DNA from: Pseudomonas sp. GM84
GTDB taxonomy: Bacteria; Pseudomonadota; Gammaproteobacteria; Pseudomonadales; Pseudomonadaceae
DNA length: 36,026 bases
NCBI RefSeq assembly: GCF_000282535.1
Contig: NZ_AKJC01000096.1
Coordinates: 1 to 36,026 of the forward strand
Direction: 5' to 3'
In this document: positions 8,705 through 17,276 of the stretch, in pieces
Layout of the letters: the number at the start of each line of letters is the position of its first letter
How positions within the stretch are numbered: position 1 is the stretch's first letter
Translations under genes and position numbers: made by a program
The notes under the pieces: generated by a model
What the model was told of the DNA's origin: nothing
Database searches by the model: none
What the model saw: only the letters and a program-made list of their open reading frames with translations

Positions 8705-9922
8705 TTACTCCTTGCCTTGGGCTTCGGTCATGCGCCATATCAGCATAGCGACCGCAGCATTCATACGAAAAAGCGGGTCGTCGAGGGACTGCCCGCTCAA
8801 TTGTTCGATACGTTGCATCCGTTGGTTGATGGTGTTGCGGTGCACGCCCAGGCGCTGCCCGGCCTTGAGGCCGTTGCCGTTTTCCATGAGCAGCGCGTCG
8901 AGGGTGTGCAGCAAGGTATTGGGCTGTTTGCGCCCGGTGCTGCGCAGTGGGCCGAGGGTGCGGGTGACGAAGTCGTCGAGCAGCGAACGGTCGACGATCC
9001 CCTGCAGCAAGCGCAGCACGCCCAGTTCGCTGAAGTCGCACAGGCCCGTGGCCGGGCGCAGGTTCTGCGCCACCTCCAGCGCCTGGCGGGCTTCGTTGAG
9101 GGCCTGGCGATAATGGGCGCAGTCTTCGGCGGGGCTGGAAAGCCCCATGAACAGGCCCATTTCCCCGACCAGCGCGGCGAGTTGTCGGTGCAGGTCGGCC
9201 AAGGCTGCACGCAGGTGCGGCGAATCCGGCAGCAGCAACACGAACAGGTCACCCGCCAATTGCGCCGTGACCGCTTCGGGCCGGCCGCGACACCAGGCTT
9301 CGAGCAGGTCTTCCAGCGCTTGCCGGGTGCCCTGCCACAAGCGTTCGCCCTGGGCCAGCCCGTGCCGTTCGAACAGCTCGTCGACCGCCGACAGGCGCAG
9401 CGCCACCAGCCGGCGCGGCCCGTCCAGGGCCAGTTGCAGGTGCGCCGCACGCTGCCGGGCGATGGCCAGGCTTGGGTAATCACCGGTCAGCAACTGGCCG
9501 AGGATGTCGTTGCGCGAACGCCGCTCCTGGGTCATCTGCACCAGCGCAGTCCCGATCAGGTGGGTGACCACCACCATCTTCAGCGCATAGGGCTGCTCGA
9601 TCAGCGGCAGGCCCAGTTGCTCGGCACGGGCAATCACGGCGGGCGGTATGTGCTGGATGAACGAGCCACCGGTGAGGATCACCATGCCGGCGATACCCAC
9701 CGCCTCGCCATCCTCGACCAGGCTCAGCAGGTTGCTTTCGCCACGCGGGTGATTGATGCCGGTGACGAACACCAGCTCGCCGCCCATCACCCACTCGGCG
9801 ATGCCTTCATTTTCCGCCACGTACGGCCAGCGCACACGTCGCTGCAGGTTGCGTGCGCCGGCCCGCACGCGCATCTCTTGCAAACCCGGCAGGCACAGGA
9901 GTTCTTCGAGTGCCAGGCTCAC
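8705..9922 (-). CDS. PucR-family transcriptional regulator of the cod operon
   Basis: This 405-residue protein has the N-terminal PucR domain (about residues 7-118), a middle region of degenerate GGDEF-like type, and a C-terminal HTH (about 337-377; [20 protein letters not shown]). PucR relatives regulate purine or pyrimidine use. The start is GTG at 9922, with GAGG 7 bases upstream; it overlaps the codB stop by four bases (GTGA), and the open frame extending 66 bases further upstream lies in codB. Placement between codB and codA makes it the likely cod regulator, possibly acting at the palindrome at 11289-11305. Confidence 0.92.
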   Translation of the reverse strand: MSLALEELLCLPGLQEMRVRAGARNLQRRVRWPYVAENEGIAEWVMGGELVFVTGINHPRGESNLLSLVEDGEAVGIAGMVILTGGSFIQHIPPAVIARAEQLGLPLIEQPYALKMVVVTHLIGTALVQMTQERRSRNDILGQLLTGDYPSLAIARQRAAHLQLALDGPRRLVALRLSAVDELFERHGLAQGERLWQGTRQALEDLLEAWCRGRPEAVTAQLAGDLFVLLLPDSPHLRAALADLHRQLAALVGEMGLFMGLSSPAEDCAHYRQALNEARQALEVAQNLRPATGLCDFSELGVLRLLQGIVDRSLLDDFVTRTLGPLRSTGRKQPNTLLHTLDALLMENGNGLKAGQRLGVHRNTINQRMQRIEQLSGQSLDDPLFRMNAAVAMLIWRMTEAQGKE

Positions 9923-11184
9923 GGTTCGACCTCGGCCTGGCCCAGCGCCTGGCGCCGGCCACGCAGCTCGAGCAGCAGGATGTAGCACAGTGCCGAGGCG
10001 CTGATGCCTACAAGCGGGGCCACCCAGGGCGAGGCGTAGGCCAGTACCGCACCGACGGCATAGGCGAACAGCCCGGCAAGGTTGTAGCGCGGCAGGCTGA
10101 CCGAACCCAACGCGGGGTACTTGCCACGGTGGCGGTACCAGAAGTCGGCCATGATCACCCCGCCCACCGGCGGGATGATCGACCCCAGCAGCACCAGGAA
10201 CGGGATCAGCAATTCGTACATGCCACCGATCGCCAGCAGGATGCCGACACCCGCCGCCGCCAGCGTCATGGTGCGCCGACGCTCACTGCGCAGCAGGTGG
10301 CAGGCCGCCGCCGAGACGTTGTAGATGGTCGGCCCCTGGATGGTCCACAGGTTCAGGCAGAGCATCACCACCGCCGCGAACGACAGGCCCTGGAGCATCA
10401 TCACTTCGACGATGTCGGCCTGCTGGTAGACCATCGCGCACCAGGCACCGGCCACCACCATCAGGCCATTGCCGAGCAGGAACGCGACGATACTGGCCGT
10501 GACCGCCACCCGCCCGCTGCGCGACAGCCGCGTCCAGTTGGTGGCCTGGGTGGCGCCGCTGGCGAAAGTGCCGAAGACCATGGTCACCGCAGCGGAAAAG
10601 GTCAGGGTTTCGTGTGGCACCAGTGCCGCGAGCTGCTGCCCCCCCCCGACATCGCGGGTGGCGATCACCATGGAAATGATCAACAGCGCGAACATCAACG
10701 GCACCGACACCCGTGACAGCAGGTCCAGGCCCTTGAAGCCGACGATGGCGGTGATGCTGAAGCCCAGCCCGAACAGCACCATCAATGGCACGGTGAAACC
10801 GGGGGCCAGCCCCAGCAGCTTGACCAGCACGATGGCCACGGTAGCCGTGCCCCAGGCGTACCAGCCAAGTTCCGCGAAGCCCAGCAGAAAATCCGAAAGC
10901 CGGCTGCCCGCCTCGCCGAAACAGAAACGGCCCATGAGCACGGTATTGAGCCCGCTGCGCGACGCGATGAACGCCAGCGCTGCGGCATACAGCGCCAGCA
11001 GGCTGTTGCCGATGGCGGCGATCCACAGCATGTCGACGAAGTTGAAGGCCATGCCGAGCTTGCCGCCGGCGAACATGGTGCCGGTGAAGAAGGTGAAACT
11101 GAACAGCACCATGGCAATCGGCAACAGGCCCTTGCGCGCATGCTGGGGCGCTTCGCAGAGGGGGAATTCGGAGGGTGAGCTCAT
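9919..11184 (-). CDS. codB: Cytosine permease (NCS1 family)
   Basis: This 421-residue inner-membrane carrier has about 12 hydrophobic segments and NCS1/CodB features: an early SFTFFTGTMFAGGKLG segment, FCFGEAGSRLSDFLLGFAEL, SGATQATNWTRLSR, and IPPVGGVIMADFW near the end. It would import cytosine for CodA. The start ATG at 11184 (MSSPSEFPLCEAP) is preferred to upstream in-frame starts because those would add an unrelated N-terminal extension; GGAG lies about 10 bases before it. A run of nine G on the coding strand (10639-10647) encodes Gly-Gly-Gly at about residue 180. Confidence 0.93.
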   Translation of the reverse strand: MSSPSEFPLCEAPQHARKGLLPIAMVLFSFTFFTGTMFAGGKLGMAFNFVDMLWIAAIGNSLLALYAAALAFIASRSGLNTVLMGRFCFGEAGSRLSDFLLGFAELGWYAWGTATVAIVLVKLLGLAPGFTVPLMVLFGLGFSITAIVGFKGLDLLSRVSVPLMFALLIISMVIATRDVGGGQQLAALVPHETLTFSAAVTMVFGTFASGATQATNWTRLSRSGRVAVTASIVAFLLGNGLMVVAGAWCAMVYQQADIVEVMMLQGLSFAAVVMLCLNLWTIQGPTIYNVSAAACHLLRSERRRTMTLAAAGVGILLAIGGMYELLIPFLVLLGSIIPPVGGVIMADFWYRHRGKYPALGSVSLPRYNLAGLFAYAVGAVLAYASPWVAPLVGISASALCYILLLELRGRRQALGQAEVEP

Positions 11185-11288
11185 GGTCGGGTGGCTCCGG
11201 GTTGAAGGTGCAGCGACAAGAGCAATATGCGGGCCGCTTTTGCCAAGGCAGGGAAAGCCGAAAAAGCAGGCGCGGGGCATAAGAAAGA

Positions 11289-11305
11289 CTGTGCAGGTTG
11301 CACAG
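11289..11305. promoter_or_regulatory. Perfect 17-bp palindrome upstream of codB, candidate operator
   Basis: CTGTGCA-GGT-TGCACAG is a perfect inverted repeat with 7-base arms and a 3-base centre. It lies 105 bases upstream of the codB start and 168 bases upstream of the GST start in a divergent intergenic region. On the minus strand it directly follows a TATTCT sequence that could be a -10 element. Binding by the PucR-type regulator is inference. Confidence 0.45.
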
Positions 11306-11361
11306 AATAGCGTCGCCAAGGAGAAAGCAATGTGTGCCGCGTGACTCATCTGGAGGCGAAC

Positions 11362-11436
11362 ATGCACCAATGCGAAACAGGCTGGGTAATTTTCACCCAG
11401 CCTTCACCCAGCCCCTTGACCCAGGTCATGGCCTGA
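11362..11436 (+). CDS. Candidate 24-residue small ORF or leader peptide
   Basis: An ATG with a near-ideal ribosome binding site (GGAGG at 11352-11356, 5-base spacer) opens a 24-codon frame ending in TGA at 11434-11436, 36 bases before the glutathione S-transferase start. The peptide begins MHQCETGWVIF and continues with a Pro/Ser/Thr/Gln-rich part, TQPSPSPLTQVMA. Its coding region contains a 9-bp stem-loop and an 11-base tandem repeat. It may be a leader peptide that couples to the downstream gene, a true small protein, or chance. Confidence 0.3.
   Translation: MHQCETGWVIFTQPSPSPLTQVMA
11379..11413. repeat. Stem-loop overlapping an 11-base tandem duplication
   Basis: AGGCTGGGT (11379-11387) and ACCCAGCCT (11395-11403) form a perfect 9-bp stem with a 7-base loop. 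TTCACCCAGCC is present twice in tandem (11392-11402 and 11403-11413), so the left arm can pair with either copy, which gives two alternative hairpins. Confidence 0.6.
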
Positions 11437-11472
11437 TGGACGATCGACGCTTCCCCGACCAAGGACGAAGGC

Positions 11473-12096
11473 ATGTTACGGATACTGGGCAGAGCGTCTT
11501 CCATCAACGTGCGCAAAGTCCTGTGGGCTTGTGCCGAATTCGATATCCCGTACGAACGCGAAGACTGGGGCACGGGCTTCCAGCCCACCGACGCCCCCGA
11601 ATTCCTTGCGCTCAACCCCAATGCCATGGTGCCGGTCATCCAGGATGGCGACTTCACCCTGTGGGAATCCAACACCATCATCCGCTACCTCGCCACACGC
11701 TATGGCGATGGGGGTTGCTACCCGGCCGAAGCGGTCGCCAGGGCCCGCGTGGATCAATGGATCGACTGGCAGGCCACGGACCTGAACCGCTCGTGGAGCT
11801 ACGCCTTCATGTCGCTGGTCCGGCATTCCCCCGCGCATCAGGACCCGCAGGCACTGGCCGAAGGTTGCGCGCAGTGGGTGCACTACATGCAGATCCTCGA
11901 GCGACAGCTGGCCACGACCGGCGCCTATGTGGCGGGTGATCGGTTCACCTTGGCCGACATCCCGATCGGGCTGTCGGTGAACCGCTGGTTCGAGACCCCC
12001 TTCGAGCACCCGCCGCTGCCGGCCGTCAGCGCCTACTTCGAACGCCTGACCGACCGCCCCGGCTTTGTTGCGCACGGACGCAACGGCACCCCCTGA
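11473..12096 (+). CDS. Glutathione S-transferase family protein
   Basis: This 207-residue protein has the GST layout: an N-terminal thioredoxin fold (residues 1-80) with Ser9/Ser10 near the start ([11 protein letters not shown]), a cis-proline in MVPVI, the glutathione-contacting ES pair in [11 protein letters not shown], and an all-helical C-terminal domain (about 88-200; [10 protein letters not shown]-cap motif). GSTs conjugate glutathione to electrophiles or reduce peroxides and disulfides. It stands alone on the plus strand, divergent from codB, preceded by the possible small ORF. A strong hairpin follows at 12107-12131. Confidence 0.92.
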   Translation: MLRILGRASSINVRKVLWACAEFDIPYEREDWGTGFQPTDAPEFLALNPNAMVPVIQDGDFTLWESNTIIRYLATRYGDGGCYPAEAVARARVDQWIDWQATDLNRSWSYAFMSLVRHSPAHQDPQALAEGCAQWVHYMQILERQLATTGAYVAGDRFTLADIPIGLSVNRWFETPFEHPPLPAVSAYFERLTDRPGFVAHGRNGTP

Positions 12097-12106
12097 GTGG
12101 CAAATT

Positions 12107-12131
12107 CTGCGCACGCCCAGTGCGTGCGCAG
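12107..12131 (+). terminator. Strong hairpin after the GST gene
   Basis: CTGCGCACGC and GCGTGCGCAG form a perfect 10-bp stem with a 5-base loop, starting 10 bases after the GST stop. No T-run follows, so it is not a classical intrinsic terminator; it may stabilise the 3' end or assist Rho-dependent termination. It ends 17 bases before the TATAAT at 12149. Confidence 0.45.
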
Positions 12132-12148
12132 CGCCGGGGCGACCTCGC

Positions 12149-12154
12149 TATAAT
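12149..12154 (+). promoter_or_regulatory. Consensus -10 element before the lipoprotein gene
   Basis: A perfect TATAAT lies 32 bases upstream of the lipoprotein ATG at 12187. The -35 position falls within the GST hairpin and matches the consensus poorly, so an activator or an extended contact may be needed. Confidence 0.5.
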
Positions 12155-12186
12155 CCTCCGTCTGAAATGCGCCCAAGGCCCCCCAC

Positions 12187-12672
12187 ATGCCCCGCTTGCC
12201 GAAATTGCTGTTGCCCCTGCTGCTCATCGCCGCCCTCGGCGCCTGCGACCAGAAACCCACCCGCGAAGAACAGATCCTGGCCAACCTGCCCTTGCAGGAA
12301 GCCTACGCGCACAACATCGAGCGCATGGCCGCGCTGCTCACCCGCACCCACCCGCAACTCGATGAACAGACCATTCGCGAGGTGCTGCGCAAGCACCTCA
12401 CGGTCGAGGACCAGCGCCAGGACCTGTTCAAGCTCTACAGCGAGAAGAACTTCAGCGACGCCGAGTTCGCCAGCATCGTCGCGGCCACCCGCGACCCGGC
12501 CAAGGCGCGGGCCATGGAAGAGACCGAAGAAGGCCAGCGACTGAGCGAAAAACTCACCCGGCTGATGCGCGAGACGGCGCGCGATGCCAAGGTGCAGGCA
12601 CTGGCCGCGCAGCGCATGCAGCAGGTGGAAGATGAACTGAGCGAGCGGGAAGAAAACGCTCTGCTACGCTAG
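12187..12672 (+). CDS. Small lipoprotein, DUF2059-like
   Basis: This 161-residue protein has a lipoprotein signal ([20 protein letters not shown]) with Cys20 as the lipidation site, so it should be anchored in the inner or outer membrane facing the periplasm. The mature part is helical and charged. Its central pattern ([24 protein letters not shown] ... [15 protein letters not shown]) resembles DUF2059, where a hydrophobic repeat around FS..E is typical. No biochemical role is known for this family. It is followed by the ParA-like gene after 89 bases. Confidence 0.75.
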   Translation: MPRLPKLLLPLLLIAALGACDQKPTREEQILANLPLQEAYAHNIERMAALLTRTHPQLDEQTIREVLRKHLTVEDQRQDLFKLYSEKNFSDAEFASIVAATRDPAKARAMEETEEGQRLSEKLTRLMRETARDAKVQALAAQRMQQVEDELSEREENALLR

Positions 12673-12761
12673 CTGTAACAAGTCTTGTCATAATACTGTC
12701 GTCTTTCGGTCATAGGATTGACCCCAACCTGACATTTACCTACTTCATGGATGAGCGTCTC

Positions 12762-13538
12762 ATGCGTCGTGTGGTTTTCAATCAGAAAGGTGGCGTGGGC
12801 AAGTCGAGCATCGCCTGCAACCTGGCCGCAGCCAGTGCCGCCGAGGGCTATCGCACATTGCTGGTCGACCTCGACCCGCAGGCCAACGCGACCTATTACC
12901 TCACCGGGCTGACCGACGACGCCATCCCGGCCGGCATCGCCGACTTCTTCCGCCAGACCCTGTCGCCCTCTACCGCCGCGGGCAAGAAGCACCGCGTGGC
13001 GATCACTGAGACCCGCTACCCCAACCTGCACCTGGTCACCGCCAGCCCCGACCTCAGCGACCTGCAGAGCAAGCTGGAGCACAAGTTCAAGATCAACAAG
13101 CTGCGCAAGCTGCTGATCGAGCTGGGCGAAGACTACGAACGGATCTACATCGACACGCCCCCGGCCCTGAACTTCTACACCTTCAGCGCATTGGTGGCCG
13201 CCGAGCGCCTGCTCATTCCGTTCGACTGCGACAGCTTCTCGCGCCAGGCGCTGCTCAGCGTCATGGCCGAGGTCGAGGAGATGCGCCAGGACCACAACCC
13301 GTCGCTGCAGGTCGAGGGCGTGGTGGTCAACCAATTCGCCGGGCGCACAGCCTTGCACCAGACCCTGGTCGACCAGCTGCGCAGCGAAGGCCTGCCGGTA
13401 TTGCCGGTGTACCTGAGCAGCTCGATCAAGATGCGCGAGTCGCACCAGGCCTCGGTGCCGCTGGTGCACCTGGCACCGCGGCACAAACTGTCACTGGAGT
13501 TCGTCGACCTGCTCGACGTGCTGGAACGGGCCGCCTGA
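12762..13538 (+). CDS. Orphan ParA/MinD-family ATPase
   Basis: This 258-residue protein has the deviant Walker A motif [11 protein letters not shown] at residues 6-16, the A' motif [10 protein letters not shown] at 33-42, and the Walker B-like IYIDTPPAL in the middle. ParA ATPases bind nonspecific DNA or membrane as ATP dimers and position plasmids, chromosomes or protein clusters. The start is placed at 12762 (MRRVVFNQ) because most ParA proteins begin with the Walker strand; an ATG five codons earlier (12747) is possible. No parB, parS-like repeat or chemotaxis gene is next to it, so its cargo is unknown. Confidence 0.9.
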   Translation: MRRVVFNQKGGVGKSSIACNLAAASAAEGYRTLLVDLDPQANATYYLTGLTDDAIPAGIADFFRQTLSPSTAAGKKHRVAITETRYPNLHLVTASPDLSDLQSKLEHKFKINKLRKLLIELGEDYERIYIDTPPALNFYTFSALVAAERLLIPFDCDSFSRQALLSVMAEVEEMRQDHNPSLQVEGVVVNQFAGRTALHQTLVDQLRSEGLPVLPVYLSSSIKMRESHQASVPLVHLAPRHKLSLEFVDLLDVLERAA

Positions 13539-13601
13539 CCGGGCAAATCTTCCACGCGCAGGGGCTACCCGACCGCTCGTCCGGGTGATAGATTCGCCGC
13601 C

Positions 13602-14012
13602 ATGAAAACCACCCGGCAGACCCGCACGCTGACCGCCTGGACGCTCTATGCCAGCGTCCTGTTCAGCCTATTGCTGTGCGGCCTGCACCATGGCCAGATG
13701 GGCGGCTTGCGCCTGGCCGGCCTGGAAGGCGGGTTCTGTTCGGTGAACAGCGAGCACGGTGTCGCCATCGACCTGGATGGCGCCGGTGGCGACCAGCACA
13801 TGGCCCAGCTCGACTGCCCGGTCTGTTCTTCCTTCGGCATGGCAGTACCCCTGAGCAGCGCTGGCTTCTCGTTCGCCCCAGCACACAGCGCCGCCACCTC
13901 ACCCATTGTCGTGCGCAGCTGGGCGCAACCGCCGCCCCGCTACCAACGCCCTGCCCTCACCCCCCGCGCGCCCCCCGCCGCCTTCCCCGCAGCAGCCCTT
14001 CATATCGCCTGA
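13602..14012 (+). CDS. DUF2946 family protein
   Basis: This 136-residue protein has an N-terminal hydrophobic segment (LTAWTLYASVLFSLLLCGLHH), a His/Cys-containing middle with the family-type DCPVCSSFG motif (Cys72, Cys75), and a Pro/Ala-rich C-terminus. DUF2946 genes in proteobacteria are often found next to TonB-dependent receptors and copper genes, and here the receptor gene follows after 68 bases on the same strand. A periplasmic or membrane metal-binding role is a reasonable guess from the Cys and His residues but is unproven. Confidence 0.75.
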   Translation: MKTTRQTRTLTAWTLYASVLFSLLLCGLHHGQMGGLRLAGLEGGFCSVNSEHGVAIDLDGAGGDQHMAQLDCPVCSSFGMAVPLSSAGFSFAPAHSAATSPIVVRSWAQPPPRYQRPALTPRAPPAAFPAAALHIA

Positions 14013-14080
14013 CCCCAGCCGGGCGCGCCTGCGTGCGCGGTCGTGGTCAGCCATGACCCTTGCGTGGAAGACACAATAAT

Positions 14081-16231
14081 ATGCTCCGCAATACCTCCCT
14101 GGTGCTCCTCATGGGCACCTGCACCTTCACCTGGGCGGACGACGCCGCCGTGGAACTCGGCGCCACCACCATCGACGGCGAACGTGACGCCCCCTCCGGC
14201 GTGCAACTGGATGAACCGATCCGCACAGGCTCCCGGCTGGGCCTGACCGCCCGCGAAACCCCGGCGTCGGTGAGCGTGTCCGACCGCCGCCTGATCGAAG
14301 AACGCGGCGCCAAGGACAGCCAGGACGTGATCAACGCCATGACCGGCGTGAACGCCTCGGCCAACCCCGGCTTTGGCGGCTTCGTCAGCTATCGCGGTTT
14401 CACCCAGAACCAGGTCACCCAGCTGTTCAACGGCATCAACCTTGGCTACAGCAGCGCGATGCGGCCGGTGGATGCCTGGGTGCTGGACCGGGTCGAGCTG
14501 CTCGGCGGGCCCTCGTCGTTCTTGCACGGTGCAGGCTCGGTCGGCGGCTCGATCAACTACATCACCAAGCTCGCCACCCGCGACCAGCAGATCATCGACG
14601 GGCGGGTGCGCTATGGCAGCTACGACGACTCGGAAGCGGCCTTCGGCATCAACCAGGCCCTGGCCGGCAACCCGGCCGATGCCCGCCACTTCATGCGCCT
14701 GGATTACAGCCACAGCGGCAGCAACGGCTACATCGACCGCAACGAGCGGCAGACCGACAGCGTTGCGTTTTCGCTGCTCAGCGACCTGGCCCCCGACCTC
14801 ACCCACACCCTGGCCCTGGAGTACCAGGAAGACCGCGAGGACAGCCCGTACTGGGGGGCGCCGATCTTGCCCGGGCGCAGCACCATGAAGATCGACAACA
14901 GCCGCCGCTTTGAAAACTACAACGTCGCCGACGGCCGTTATGAACAGCGGGTACGCTGGTTGCGCTCGATCCTCGACTACCAGGTCAGCGACAGCACCAG
15001 CGTGCAGAACACGCTGTACCACTACAACGCCCAGCGCGACTACCGCAACCTGGAGCGCTACAGCTATACCAGCGACGGTAACGTGCTGCGCGCCAGCCCC
15101 TACCTGCAGCGCCATGACCAGAACGTGCTGGGTGACCGCGTCGAGCTGCGCCATGACCACAGGCTGTTCGGCCTGGCCAGCCAGTGGTCGCTGGGCCTGG
15201 ACTATTCGCGCATGCGCCAGACGCTCTACCCGACCTCGAGCAGCTACACCGACGTGGTCGACCCCGACCACTTCGATCCGGGCAGCTTCGACGACATCCC
15301 CGGGGTGAATGCGGGCCTGACCAAGGGGCGCCGCCATGAAGTCACCAACCGCGCCGTGTTCGCCGAGCACCGCCTGCAACTGACCGAGCGCCTGGCCCTG
15401 CTGACCGCCCTGCGCTACGACTACCTGGACATGCAAGTGACCAACTACGGCGCCGTCACGCCGACCTCGCCGGCCTTCTTCGAACGCCGCTGGGAACCGC
15501 TGTCCGGGCGCATCGGCCTGACCTACGCGCTGACCCCAGCGGCCAGCGTCTATGTGCAGTACAGCACCGCCGCCGACCTGCCTGCCGGCTCGCTGGCGGC
15601 GGCGACCTACTCCAACGTCGGCCTGTTCGACCTGTCCAGGGGCGAGCAGTGGGAAGTGGGCAGCAAGTTCGATTTCCTGGAAGGACGTGGTGCGGCAACG
15701 GTGGCGCTGTACCAGATCGTGCGCAAGGACTTCGCCGTGCGCGATTCGGTCGACCCCAACCAGACGGTCCAGGCCGGGCAACAGACTTCCCGCGGGATCG
15801 AGTTGTCGGGGCGGCTGCAGGTGACGCCGAAGCTGCTGGCCGAAGCCAACTATGCCTATGTCGATGCCGAGTACGATGAGTTCAACGAAGCCGTCAACGG
15901 CGTGTCGGTATCGCGCAAGGGCAATGCCCCGGTCAACGTGCCGGCCAACGTGGCCAACCTGTGGCTGACCTACAGCCTCGACCCGGCGTGGTCGGTCGGG
16001 GTGGACAGCCGCTATGTCGATTCGGTGTATGCCGACAATGCCAACACCCTCAAGGCCCCGGCCTATACCCTGTTCGGTGCCTTTGCCCGCTACCGGCTGG
16101 ACGAACACACCACGGTCACCGGGCGGGTGCGCAACCTGACCGACGAGGTGTATGCCAAGCAGGCGTACGGACTGCAGTACTACATGGGCGCGCCGAGGAC
16201 GTTCGAGGTGGCGGTGGACATGCGGTTCTGA
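14081..16231 (+). CDS. TonB-dependent outer-membrane receptor
   Basis: This 716-residue protein begins with a signal peptide (MLRNTSLVLLMGTCTFTWA), followed by a TonB-box-like VELGATTI, a plug domain (about 55-165; RETPASVSVSDRRLIEERG, VELLGGPSSFLHGAGSVGGS) and a 22-strand-type barrel ending in the outer-membrane signature Phe (VAVDMRF). The plug is of the siderophore-receptor class. Such receptors bring iron-siderophore or other metal complexes across the outer membrane with energy from TonB-ExbBD. The ATG at 14081 is chosen over an upstream TTG because it places the signal peptide at the N-terminus. The DUF2946 neighbour hints at copper, but the sequence is not obviously Met/His-rich as in OprC. 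No clear Fur box is visible upstream. Confidence 0.92.
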   Translation: MLRNTSLVLLMGTCTFTWADDAAVELGATTIDGERDAPSGVQLDEPIRTGSRLGLTARETPASVSVSDRRLIEERGAKDSQDVINAMTGVNASANPGFGGFVSYRGFTQNQVTQLFNGINLGYSSAMRPVDAWVLDRVELLGGPSSFLHGAGSVGGSINYITKLATRDQQIIDGRVRYGSYDDSEAAFGINQALAGNPADARHFMRLDYSHSGSNGYIDRNERQTDSVAFSLLSDLAPDLTHTLALEYQEDREDSPYWGAPILPGRSTMKIDNSRRFENYNVADGRYEQRVRWLRSILDYQVSDSTSVQNTLYHYNAQRDYRNLERYSYTSDGNVLRASPYLQRHDQNVLGDRVELRHDHRLFGLASQWSLGLDYSRMRQTLYPTSSSYTDVVDPDHFDPGSFDDIPGVNAGLTKGRRHEVTNRAVFAEHRLQLTERLALLTALRYDYLDMQVTNYGAVTPTSPAFFERRWEPLSGRIGLTYALTPAASVYVQYSTAADLPAGSLAAATYSNVGLFDLSRGEQWEVGSKFDFLEGRGAATVALYQIVRKDFAVRDSVDPNQTVQAGQQTSRGIELSGRLQVTPKLLAEANYAYVDAEYDEFNEAVNGVSVSRKGNAPVNVPANVANLWLTYSLDPAWSVGVDSRYVDSVYADNANTLKAPAYTLFGAFARYRLDEHTTVTGRVRNLTDEVYAKQAYGLQYYMGAPRTFEVAVDMRF

Positions 16232-16238
16232 TGGGGGC

Positions 16239-16267
16239 GGCCTGGTCGCCAGCGTGGCGGCCAGGCC
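16239..16267 (+). terminator. Hairpin after the TonB-receptor gene
   Basis: GGCCTGGTCGCC and GGCGGCCAGGCC form a 12-bp stem with one T-G wobble and a 5-base loop, beginning 8 bases after the receptor stop. It lacks a T-run, like the other strong hairpins in this window. Confidence 0.55.
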
Positions 16268-16395
16268 GGACTGCACAATGTAAAGTGTCCTACCGTTGAT
16301 ACGTCCATTTCCCAAGCAATCTTCAGTGATAATCTGCCCACCTCTCACCTGCCGGCACATGAAGCTCCGGCGACTTTCATGGCAAGGAAGTTCAC

Positions 16396-17133
16396 GTGTT
16401 CAAAACGCTGTCCCCGGTTCTGCTGATCACCGCCTTTGTCTGCCTGGCGGGTTGCAAAAGCCACTCCTCGTCCAACGTGGATGAACAAACCCTCAAGACC
16501 TTCACCCACGATATGCAGCAGGCCTTGATCCGCAGCATCGCCATGGCCAACACCGGCGAACAGGCGGGCGCCGTGTTGCTCAAGGTCACCCTGGACCGGC
16601 ACTCCGCCCCCATCCGCTGCGAGTCCCGCAGAGCCCCGCTGACCTATGAACTGAAAATGCCCGCGGGGGTCATGCCGACCAATCTCAAGGGGCTGAACAC
16701 GCTGGTCGAGGCGCAATGCTGGAAGACCATCTACCCGGTCGTGCCCAAGGAAATGCTCGACGAAAACGGCGAGGTCGAAGTGCTGGCGCCGATGGTGGTG
16801 GTGTTGCCCGCGCAGCGACACAGCGCCATTGCACAGCAGCAGTTCTTCTGGGAAAGCCTGTTGCGTGACCAAGCGGTGACCAGTATCGGCAGGGCTTCGG
16901 TGTATTACGAGGCCGACGCCCAGGGTCACGTCGAGGGCTGCCTGGTGCAGCTGTACCCGCACCCGCTGCGCCGCGATGCGTTTCGCCTGGATGGCAACCT
17001 GCAGGCGCAGCTGAACAGCCGCTGCATGGCACTCGACCTGCGCAAGATGCCCGGCTATGTCACCGATGAGAGGGGGCTGGCGAGCGGCTACAGCGAGGTG
17101 GATTACGCGCCGTGGCGGGTGGGGCGGCCATGA
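16396..17133 (+). CDS. Lipoprotein of unknown function
   Basis: This 245-residue protein starts at GTG with AAGGAAG just upstream (16384-16390). It has a lipoprotein signal ending in VCLAGC (Cys20). The mature region contains scattered Cys residues (RCESRR, AQCWKT, EGCLVQ, SRCMAL) that could form periplasmic disulfides, and no family motif that I recognise. It follows the TonB-receptor hairpin by 128 bases, so it probably has its own promoter, and it is followed by a REP cluster. Confidence 0.8.
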   Translation: MFKTLSPVLLITAFVCLAGCKSHSSSNVDEQTLKTFTHDMQQALIRSIAMANTGEQAGAVLLKVTLDRHSAPIRCESRRAPLTYELKMPAGVMPTNLKGLNTLVEAQCWKTIYPVVPKEMLDENGEVEVLAPMVVVLPAQRHSAIAQQQFFWESLLRDQAVTSIGRASVYYEADAQGHVEGCLVQLYPHPLRRDAFRLDGNLQAQLNSRCMALDLRKMPGYVTDERGLASGYSEVDYAPWRVGRP

Positions 17134-17160
17134 TGCCGTATGGCACGGGCTCCGCCCGTG

Positions 17161-17276
17161 TTCGCGGGACAAGCCCGCTCCCACAGGTTCACCCGTGCTC
17201 ATGAAAACGGTGCTGGACCTCTACCTCTGTTCATGAAAACGGCGCTGGACCTGTGGGAGCGGGCTTGTCCCGCGAA
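17161..17276. repeat. REP pair with a 22-base direct repeat between the copies
   Basis: REP copies lie at 17161-17185 (inverted) and 17252-17276, with a degenerate third one near 17311. Between the first two, a 22-base unit (TCATGAAAACGG-T/C-GCTGGACCT) occurs at 17199-17220 and 17231-17252 with one mismatch. The whole stretch 17134-17467 (334 bases) contains only these repeats and the leader of the MHS gene; I see no coding sequence in it. Confidence 0.85.

Noticed and set aside
8237..9985. 582-codon open frame opposite codA and the PucR-type gene
   Set aside because: It spans two real genes on the other strand and has no recognisable domain.
11330..11344. Four-codon ORF (MCAA) with AAGGAG just upstream
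   Set aside because: Too short to support as a gene, although the ribosome binding site is good; it could be chance beside the 24-codon ORF.
14000..16360. 786-codon open frame on the minus strand opposite the TonB receptor
   Set aside because: It is a shadow of the receptor gene in a GC-rich genome. The predicted protein has repetitive Val/Gly/His/Gln-rich composition with no domain, whereas the plus-strand frame has a signal peptide, plug and barrel.
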